Assembly: GCA_020852155.1 (NCBI GenBank)
Contig: JADZBJ010000211.1
Coordinates: 1-6,799 of the forward strand
DNA from: Saprospiraceae bacterium
GTDB lineage: Bacteria > Bacteroidota > Bacteroidia > Chitinophagales > Saprospiraceae
Reading direction: 5' to 3'
DNA length: 6,799 nt
The first letter of the stretch is position 1; each line of letters starts with the position of its first letter. The translations under genes were made by a program, and so were the position numbers. Positions 1-4,966 of the stretch are shown piece after piece. The notes under the pieces are model-generated. The model ran no database searches, was not told where the DNA came from, and saw only the letters and a program-made list of their open reading frames with translations.

Positions 1-1044
1 AGTTTCATAAAATCGCACCTTTTTAAAATAGAAGTAGTTCTGTTGCTCGGCTGGCACTTCATTCAGGATTTCCTCCATTCGTTTGAGCAGTTGACCGGAC
101 TCTTCTATTTTTCCCAAACTCAATTTTGTCGGCGCCAGCACCAGCAGCGCATCAAACACAGCCTGTCGCTCGAAGTCGCCATGCAAAAAGGCATAGCCTT
201 TGTCGGCATATATTTCACCTTCTGTCATCTTGCCTTGTTTGACCAGCATATTCGCAATGTCAACGGTGGCGATACTTTGCCAGACCTGACATAAACTGAT
301 TTGTGGCGGTCTTTGGCCCGGACAATTACTGGCTACCTCCAGTATTTTTTTGGCATAGACGATCCCCTCCTCATAATTTCCCTGTTGTTGATAGGTGCTT
401 GATATCAGGTTGGTATTTAAAACCCAGGTTTGAAGGCCGCGGTCGTCGGGTTTACAAAACGGCTCAACGCTTTTCAGGATGTTTAGCGCCTTTTCCAGAT
501 CATCGAGTTCGTACATGAATTTTGCGTCATGAAACAGGATTCTGGCCGGCTCAAAGTACTTGAACTGTTCCAGCCCCACCGATTTCATGCGTTCAAACTC
601 GGTCAGGATATGGGCGTATAATTTTTCATGCAGGATCAGTTTGTAGTTGTATTTTTCAAACTGTAAATAATGCAACGCAACGATTTCCTCCACGTCCCAG
701 CCTGCTTCGCTTGCCGTTTTATACAATTTTTCTATACTCGACAAACGCATCTCCTGCGGCCATTTGAAATCAGGTCGTTGCTGAAAAAATTCAAAATCAA
801 GCGCCCATACAGCGCGATGATCGCCTGCCTTTCGGGCAACATCCAGCAGCGCGTGATATTCTTGTAAAAAAGTGGATGTATCCCTCAATTCCAGATTTAA
901 CTGAAAAATATATGCACTGCGCTCAGCACTGCTCATAGCGGCAAATGCCTGCAAATCAGGCGCTACCGCCTGCGAAAAAAGTGGAACCGTATGGAAAACA
1001 AACAGCAATCCAAAGATTGCCAATGCACGTAATAATGCGAGCAT
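1..1044 (-). CDS. Exported TPR-repeat protein, 3'-truncated by the window edge
   Basis: The frame is open from an ATG at 1044 to the window edge, giving 348 residues with no stop, so the C-terminus is missing. Residues 1-26 look like a Sec signal peptide: Arg6, a hydrophobic core at about 7-22, and likely cleavage after Ser-Gln-Ala26. The rest is mostly helical. Segments at about 165-195, 208-241, 257-288 and 297-327 have TPR-like helix pairs (for example STYQQQGNYEEGIVYAKKIL), a fold for protein-protein contacts. No catalytic motif is visible. The ATG is preceded by TTTAAA and is the first ATG in frame. In Bacteroidota, exported TPR proteins often continue into a membrane segment plus a histidine kinase or LuxR-type HTH domain, but this is family knowledge and cannot be tested here. 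The gene is divergent from the acetyltransferase gene. The frame and repeats are clear; the function is unknown. Confidence 0.85.
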   Translation of the reverse strand, partial: MLALLRALAIFGLLFVFHTVPLFSQAVAPDLQAFAAMSSAERSAYIFQLNLELRDTSTFLQEYHALLDVARKAGDHRAVWALDFEFFQQRPDFKWPQEMRLSSIEKLYKTASEAGWDVEEIVALHYLQFEKYNYKLILHEKLYAHILTEFERMKSVGLEQFKYFEPARILFHDAKFMYELDDLEKALNILKSVEPFCKPDDRGLQTWVLNTNLISSTYQQQGNYEEGIVYAKKILEVASNCPGQRPPQISLCQVWQSIATVDIANMLVKQGKMTEGEIYADKGYAFLHGDFERQAVFDALLVLAPTKLSLGKIEESGQLLKRMEEILNEVPAEQQNYFYFKKVRFYET

Positions 1045-1073
1045 TTTAAACAAAAAGCAGGAAGAGGATAATA

Positions 1074-1089
1074 ACTTTCGGGCGAAAGT
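1074..1089. promoter_or_regulatory. 7-2-7 perfect palindrome upstream of the TPR gene
   Basis: ACTTTCG at 1074-1080 and CGAAAGT at 1083-1089 are perfect inverted repeats with a GG spacer, 30-45 bases upstream of the TPR gene start. On the minus strand the sequence TACTTTCG (1090-1083) matches the Bacteroidota minus-7 consensus TAnnTTTG at all but one defined base, so the palindrome overlaps a possible promoter. I see no convincing minus-33 element. It may be an operator or a short 5'-UTR hairpin; the function is inferred from position only. Confidence 0.35.
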
Positions 1090-1213
1090 AACACTAAGAT
1101 TATTATTGCGTGTCTTTACACTTATTTTAAGGATGGTGTTCGGCACTCAAATGCGGGGCGCTTGTGTTATGGTCAACTCAAAGTGGTTCTGAATGAATCA
1201 CGTCTGTAAATCC

Positions 1214-1248
1214 TTAAAAATCAGGAAAATCAATCCTGAAATTTTTAA
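1214..1248. promoter_or_regulatory. Imperfect palindrome / hairpin upstream of the acetyltransferase gene
   Basis: TTAAAAATCAGGA (1214-1226) can pair with TCCTGAAATTTTTAA (1234-1248) across a 7-base loop, giving 13 base pairs with a 2-base bulge. The core TCAGGA/TCCTGA is perfect. The hairpin lies 59-93 bases upstream of the ATG at 1307. On the plus strand the right arm ends in a T-run, so it resembles an intrinsic terminator, but no gene ends here because both neighbours are transcribed away from it. An attenuator or operator is possible. Confidence 0.35.
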
Positions 1249-1306
1249 AACCTCTTGGCATAAGACGGTATTTTGCCATCATAACAAGTCAATTATCAAA
1301 TTTAAA

Positions 1307-1840
1307 ATGGAACCTATTCATATCCGGCAGGTCGGTATCAATGATGTAGATGCCCTTCAAGCGATCAGCCAAAAGACGTTTTTTGAAACTTTTGCCGAAG
1401 TGAATACGGCAGAAAATATGGCTCGGTACCTGGCAGAAAGTTTTTCCGTGGAGAGAATAACCTCAGAACTAACCAACCCAGATTCGCTCTTTTATTTTGC
1501 TGAATCAGCAGGGACTGCGATCGGATATTTGAAACTCAACTTTGGCGAATCCCAAACGGATGTGAAAGACAATAAATCGCTCGAAATCGAACGCATTTAT
1601 GTGCTGAACGAATTTCACGGCAAGCAAGTAGGACAAATTTTGTACGAAAAAGCCATTGATGTGGCCCGCCAGTCCGGCGCTGATTATGTGTGGTTAGGCG
1701 TTTGGGAAGAGAACCCGAGAGCGATCCGATTTTACCAGAAAAACGGTTTCGTAGAATTCGGAAAGCATGTTTTTAAACTCGGCGACGACGAGCAAATAGA
1801 TATTCTGATGAAACTGCCGCTGAGTCAGGCATCTGATTAA
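1307..1840 (+). CDS. GNAT N-acetyltransferase, PaiA-like (probable polyamine acetyltransferase)
   Basis: This 177-residue cytoplasmic GNAT protein should transfer acetyl from acetyl-CoA to an amine. Its pattern closely follows Bacillus PaiA, a spermidine/spermine acetyltransferase of similar length: the N-terminal TFxETF (24-29) and N-T-x-E-N-M (33-38) segment, SLEIERIYVL (91-100, beta-4), VWLGVWEENPRAIRFYQKNGF (128-148, motif B) and F-K-L-G-D-x-E-Q-x-D (156-165). One oddity is that the acetyl-CoA loop, normally (Q/R)xxGxG, reads H104-G-K-Q107-V-G109, so the first Gly is Gln. I chose the ATG at 1307 because family homology begins at MEPIHIRQ and TTTAAA precedes it. The frame extends back to an ATG at 1193, but those 38 residues have no family character and span the hairpin at 1214-1248. 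It is a single gene, convergent with atpDC. The GNAT assignment is firm; the polyamine substrate is inferred from resemblance. Confidence 0.9.
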   Translation: MEPIHIRQVGINDVDALQAISQKTFFETFAEVNTAENMARYLAESFSVERITSELTNPDSLFYFAESAGTAIGYLKLNFGESQTDVKDNKSLEIERIYVLNEFHGKQVGQILYEKAIDVARQSGADYVWLGVWEENPRAIRFYQKNGFVEFGKHVFKLGDDEQIDILMKLPLSQASD

Positions 1841-1841
1841 C

Positions 1842-1881
1842 AAAAACGAGGGCCATCTTGCAAACAGCAAGATGGCCCTCG
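1842..1881 (-). terminator. Rho-independent terminator after atpC
   Basis: A perfect 14-bp inverted repeat (CGAGGGCCATCTTG at 1847-1860, CAAGATGGCCCTCG at 1868-1881) has a 7-base loop. On the minus strand it is followed directly by five T residues (complement of 1846-1842), the classic intrinsic terminator layout, 33 bases past the atpC stop. On the plus strand the stem sits 6 bases after the acetyltransferase stop but is followed by AACATT, with no T-run. It may still block plus-strand transcription, but less efficiently. Confidence 0.9.
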
Positions 1882-1914
1882 AACATTATTCAGACGATTG
1901 TCTCTACCTATGTA

Positions 1915-2160
1915 TCAGGCTACACCCGATACCAGCACAGAGATTTCGTTGTTCAACATTTCAACAAAACCGCCGGTAACGTTATAGTTGATTTTTTCTC
2001 CGCTATTGGTTACCACCTTCACCTCGCCTTTAGTCAAAGACGAAACGATGGCTGCGTGATTGTTCAGCAGTTGAAGTTGTCCGTCAGTGCCCGGAACGGT
2101 CACTGAGTTGACTTCGCCTGTAAATATCTCCTTTTCAGGACTAAGAATTACCAGATTCAT
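1915..2160 (-). CDS. atpC: ATP synthase F1 epsilon subunit, short form
   Basis: This encodes the 81-residue epsilon subunit of F1Fo ATP synthase, part of the rotating central stalk on the cytoplasmic face of the membrane. The start (MNLVILSPEKEIFTGEV), the P-G-T-D-G-Q-L-Q-L-L-N-N-H-A segment at 23-36 and the G-G-F-V-E motif at 63-67 are the hallmarks of the N-terminal beta-sandwich domain. The chain stops where the beta-sandwich ends. The C-terminal two-helix domain, which in the roughly 135-residue E. coli protein can extend into F1 and inhibit ATP hydrolysis, is absent. Short epsilon subunits of about 80 residues are usual in Bacteroidota, so I read this as complete rather than broken. It lies 94 bases downstream of atpD on the same strand, with a strong terminator after it, so the two genes very likely form one transcription unit. 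Confidence 0.95.
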   Translation of the reverse strand: MNLVILSPEKEIFTGEVNSVTVPGTDGQLQLLNNHAAIVSSLTKGEVKVVTNSGEKINYNVTGGFVEMLNNEISVLVSGVA

Positions 2161-2167
2161 AATTGAT

Positions 2168-2195
2168 CATGATGAACGATCCATGATGAGCGATA
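2168..2195. repeat. Tandem 14-bp degenerate repeat in the atpD-atpC spacer
   Basis: CATGATGAACGATC (2168-2181) is followed directly by CATGATGAGCGATA (2182-2195), matching at 12 of 14 positions. Similar ATGA/GAT words recur through the rest of the spacer. The copy number is too low to call it a functional array; it may be slippage-derived spacer DNA. Confidence 0.5.
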
Positions 2196-2247
2196 AGCAA
2201 TGAATTTCAACGGATTATGAAAAAATTCATCCTTTATCATTCCTCAT
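2183..2247 (-). promoter_or_regulatory. Imperfect hairpin in the atpD-atpC spacer
   Basis: Positions 2183-2207 and 2223-2247 are inverted repeats matching at 19 of 25 positions, separated by a 15-base loop. In the atpD-atpC transcript this would form a long, mismatched stem between the atpD stop and the atpC start. It has no clean T-run on the downstream side, so it is not a normal terminator. A stem here could partly end transcription or protect the upstream mRNA end, which would help produce more beta than epsilon (3:1 in the enzyme). That role is inference. Confidence 0.4.
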
Positions 2248-2254
2248 TGATCAT

Positions 2255-3772
2255 TTATTTAGAAGCTTCTTCCATCATTTTCTTGCCTTTGGCGATCGCA
2301 TCGTCAATATTACCGACGAGGTTGAATGCGCCTTCTGGCAAGTTATCGAGTTCGCCGTCCATGATCATATTGAAGCCACGAATGGTTTCATCAATCGGAA
2401 CGAGTACGCCTTTCAGGCCTGTGAACTGCTCGGCCACGTGGAATGGCTGAGACAGGAAGCGCTGAACGCGGCGAGCGCGACCTACGACGAGTTTGTCTTC
2501 GTCAGACAGTTCTTCCATACCGAGGATGGCGATGATGTCCTGCAATTCGTTGTAGCGCTGGAGGATTTGCTTCACGCGCTGAGCGCAACGGTAGTGCTCG
2601 TCGCCGATGATTTTCGGATCAAGGATACGGCTGGTAGAGTCGAGCGGGTCAACCGCAGGGTAGATACCCAGGGAAGCAATTTTACGGCTCAATACCGTTG
2701 TTGCGTCAAGGTGCGCGAAGGTTGTCGCCGGAGCCGGGTCAGTCAAGTCGTCGGCAGGTACGTAAACGGCCTGTACTGAAGTGATCGAACCACGCTTGGT
2801 TGACGTAATGCGCTCTTGCATGACACCCATTTCGGTAGCCAGTGTTGGCTGGTAACCTACGGCTGAAGGCATACGACCCAACAAGGCCGATACTTCAGAA
2901 CCCGCCTGGGTAAAGCGGAAGATATTATCTACGAAGAAAAGGATGTCACGGCCGCCGGCAGGGTCGTTCAGGTCGCCATCGCGGAAGTATTCAGCCATGG
3001 TCAGACCGGAAAGCGCTACGCGGGCACGGGCGCCAGGCGGTTCGTTCATCTGACCGAACACGAGTGTTGCCTGCGATTTTTCCAGTTCTTTTTTATCTAC
3101 TTTGGTCACGTCCCAGCCGCCTTCTTCCATGTTATGTTTGAAAGCCTCGCCGTACTTGATTACGTTGGATTCGATCATCTCGCGGAGCAGGTCATTACCT
3201 TCGCGGGTACGTTCGCCCACACCGGCAAAAACCGACATACCGTCGTATGCTTTAGCGATGTTGTTGATCAATTCCATGATCAAAACCGTTTTACCTACGC
3301 CGGCGCCACCGAACAGACCGATTTTACCACCCTTTGCATAAGGCTCGATCAGGTCAATAACTTTGATACCTGTGTACAGGATTTCACGCTCGGTTGACAG
3401 GTCTTCGTATGCTGGCGGCTTACGGTGAATAACGTATGCTGTTTTGCCCTTCGGCACAGGGCCGATACCGTCAATGGCTTCGCCAACGACATTGAAAAGA
3501 CGACCGCGCACCTGATCGCCAACAGGCATAGAGATTGGAGAGCCTGTGTCTTCGCACTCCATACCGCGCATCAGACCGTCCGTAGAGTCCATCGCAATGG
3601 TACGTACGCTGTCTTCGCCCAGGTGGCGTTGAACTTCAAGGATAAGCTTAGAGCCGTCAACGCGCTTGAGTTCCAGCGCGTTCAGAATCTCAGGCAATTC
3701 ACTGTTAGGGCCGCTGAAATCCACGTCGACACCGGCGCCGATAATTTGTTTGATTCGACCGATATTTGCCAT
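2255..3772 (-). CDS. atpD: ATP synthase F1 beta subunit (catalytic)
   Basis: This is the complete 505-residue catalytic beta subunit of F1Fo ATP synthase, which makes ATP from ADP and phosphate as the rotor turns. The motifs in order are the N-terminal barrel domain (about 1-80), Walker A G155-G-A-G-V-G-K161-T162, the catalytic G186-E187-R-T-R segment, Walker B ending at D282 within LFFVDN, VPADDLTDPAPATTFAHLD (338-356), the adenine-pocket Tyr371 in GIYPAVD, and E420-E-L-S-D-E-D426, the equivalent of the DELSEED lever. It is longer than the 460-residue E. coli protein, partly through an insert of about 27 residues at 206-232. The start is the first ATG matching the family N-terminus. A consensus promoter lies about 80 bases upstream. 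No other atp gene except atpC adjoins it; the upstream neighbour is divergent. All key residues are present. Confidence 0.98.
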   Translation of the reverse strand: MANIGRIKQIIGAGVDVDFSGPNSELPEILNALELKRVDGSKLILEVQRHLGEDSVRTIAMDSTDGLMRGMECEDTGSPISMPVGDQVRGRLFNVVGEAIDGIGPVPKGKTAYVIHRKPPAYEDLSTEREILYTGIKVIDLIEPYAKGGKIGLFGGAGVGKTVLIMELINNIAKAYDGMSVFAGVGERTREGNDLLREMIESNVIKYGEAFKHNMEEGGWDVTKVDKKELEKSQATLVFGQMNEPPGARARVALSGLTMAEYFRDGDLNDPAGGRDILFFVDNIFRFTQAGSEVSALLGRMPSAVGYQPTLATEMGVMQERITSTKRGSITSVQAVYVPADDLTDPAPATTFAHLDATTVLSRKIASLGIYPAVDPLDSTSRILDPKIIGDEHYRCAQRVKQILQRYNELQDIIAILGMEELSDEDKLVVGRARRVQRFLSQPFHVAEQFTGLKGVLVPIDETIRGFNMIMDGELDNLPEGAFNLVGNIDDAIAKGKKMMEEASK

Positions 3773-3794
3773 AAATCGAAATTAAGTTTGGTAG

Positions 3795-3833
3795 CCGGTG
3801 GGGGAAAAGGTTGGCAATCACCGGAAAATTGCC
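3795..3833 (-). promoter_or_regulatory. Possible structured leader of atpD with competing hairpins
   Basis: Two perfect 6-bp inverted repeats interlock in the presumed atpD leader: CCGGTG (3795-3800) with CACCGG (3819-3824), and GGCAAT (3813-3818) with ATTGCC (3828-3833). CACCGG lies in the loop of the second pair, and GGCAAT in the loop of the first, so the two would either exclude each other or form a pseudoknot. It matches no riboswitch or leader class I can recognise. The pairing is visible; regulation is inference. Confidence 0.35.
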
Positions 3834-3854
3834 CTTGGCTGTTAAAAAGCCGCG

Positions 3855-3862
3855 CAAAGGTA
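3855..3862 (-). promoter_or_regulatory. Promoter of atpDC, minus-7 element TACCTTTG
   Basis: On the minus strand TACCTTTG is a perfect match to the Bacteroidota housekeeping minus-7 consensus TAnnTTTG. It would start transcription near 3848, giving a leader of about 75 bases before the atpD ATG at 3772. The expected minus-33 region is T-rich (an eight-T run about 15 bases upstream) but lacks a clear TTG. The location in the divergent intergenic region upstream of atpD fits. Confidence 0.65.
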
Positions 3863-3996
3863 GTTTACTTTCAGAAAAAAAAGCAGTCATGCAGACTTTT
3901 TTGTACCGAATTTTATTTTCCTGAAAAGCCCTTTTTATGGCGAATGCTCCGAACTGAATGGCGCCATGTGCGTTTTAACAATTATTATTCCTGTTT

Positions 3997-4899
3997 ATGA
4001 TGTCTAAAGTAGTACTCATTGCCGGCGGTAGCGGGCTGGTTGGTTCAAAAATGTCTGCATTATTTGCACAAGCGGGTTACGAAGTCCGCTGTCTGACGCG
4101 ACGTCCTGCACAACAACATGATTTTGCATGGAATCCTTCTTCGGGCCAAATTGATGATCGCGCGCTGGATAACGTCAATATCCTTGTCAATCTGGCTGGC
4201 GCAGGTATTGCAGATAAACGCTGGACGAAAAAAAGAAAAGAAGAAATCATTGAAAGCCGCACCGAGAGTAATCGTACGCTGGCCAACGCCCTGCAGCGCT
4301 CCGGAGTAAAACCCGACTGTTTCCTTTCAGCGTCAGCCATAGGTTACTACGGCAATACCGGCGAGGTCTGGGTAACCGAAACGATGCCATCTGCCGATAA
4401 AAGTTTTATGGTGGAATGTTGCCGGCTTTGGGAAAAAAGCGCACAGGAAGTAGCCGCCTTTTGCGGGCGCACCTGCGTTTTTAGAATCGGCATTGTCCTG
4501 GCCGCCGAAGGAGGCGCGCTGGCAGAAATAGCCAGGCCCATGAAATTCGGCGTGGGCGCATGGTTTGGCGGCGGCTACGCCTGGTACAGCTGGATTCATC
4601 GCGATGATTTGTGTCGCATGTTCATCGCAGCAGCAGAGAGAAGCCAATATGAAGGCGTATATAATGCCGTAGCACCCAATCCGGTACGCAACAAGGTTTT
4701 CGTCAAGGCTGTGCGCAAAGCGCTCCACTCCCCTGCCCTGCTGGCGCCAGCCCCTGAATTTGCCTTGAAATTAGTGTTGGGTGAAATGTCGGCCGTGGTG
4801 TTAAACAGCAACCGGATTTCGGGCGAGAAGATCGTAAAAGCGGGGTTCAAGTTTGAATTTCCGGAGTTGGCAGCGGCGCTGGCGGAGGTTTTTCACTAA
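3997..4899 (+). CDS. TIGR01777/YfcH-family NAD(P)-dependent epimerase-like protein
   Basis: This complete 300-residue member of the extended short-chain dehydrogenase group is cytoplasmic. The N-terminal Rossmann fold has the nucleotide loop G10-G-S-G-L-V-G16. Further family marks are NLAGAGI (65-71), K74-R-W, the SAIGYYG active-site region (113-119, with Tyr117/118), R163-I-G-I-V-L, YSWIHRDDL (197-205) and YNAVAPNPV (222-230). The C-terminal stretch, about 248-297, is the DUF1731 domain found with this family. E. coli YfcH (about 297 residues) and chloroplast/cyanobacterial SulA-type proteins belong to it; the physiological substrate is not established. The start is one of two adjacent ATGs (3997 or 4000); either is possible. 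It is divergent from atpD and convergent with the NorD-like gene. I found no convincing TAnnTTTG promoter upstream. The family call is firm; the substrate is unknown. Confidence 0.93.
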   Translation: MMSKVVLIAGGSGLVGSKMSALFAQAGYEVRCLTRRPAQQHDFAWNPSSGQIDDRALDNVNILVNLAGAGIADKRWTKKRKEEIIESRTESNRTLANALQRSGVKPDCFLSASAIGYYGNTGEVWVTETMPSADKSFMVECCRLWEKSAQEVAAFCGRTCVFRIGIVLAAEGGALAEIARPMKFGVGAWFGGGYAWYSWIHRDDLCRMFIAAAERSQYEGVYNAVAPNPVRNKVFVKAVRKALHSPALLAPAPEFALKLVLGEMSAVVLNSNRISGEKIVKAGFKFEFPELAAALAEVFH

Positions 4900-4966
4900 T
4901 TCAAAACCAACACCACGCCAAAAACCACCACAAATGCCATCAATAAGGCAACGCGCCAGATACCAT
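4900..4966. other. Convergent intergenic spacer without an obvious terminator
   Basis: This 67-base gap separates the stops of the epimerase-like gene and norD. I see no stem with a T-run for either strand; the only hairpin is a 4-bp TGCC/GGCA pair near 4935-4954. On the minus strand the gap is G/T-rich and carries an open frame coding for a very hydrophobic peptide, noted in the findings. Confidence 0.5.

Noticed and set aside
1193..1306. N-terminal 38-residue extension of the acetyltransferase from an upstream ATG
   Set aside because: PaiA-like homology begins at the ATG at 1307; the extension has no family character and would put a 13-bp hairpin inside the coding sequence.
3885..3902. AGTC-ATGCA-GACT stem followed by a T-run on the plus strand, terminator-like
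   Set aside because: The stem is only 4 bp, with no gene ending upstream on that strand.
3425..4000. 191-codon open frame on the plus strand, antisense to the start of atpD
   Set aside because: It lies mostly opposite the strongly conserved atpD coding sequence, has no family-like sequence, and ends across the epimerase gene start; it is a shadow frame.
4333..4728. 131-codon minus-strand open frame opposite the epimerase-like gene
   Set aside because: It is fully antisense to a well-supported gene and shows no recognisable domain.
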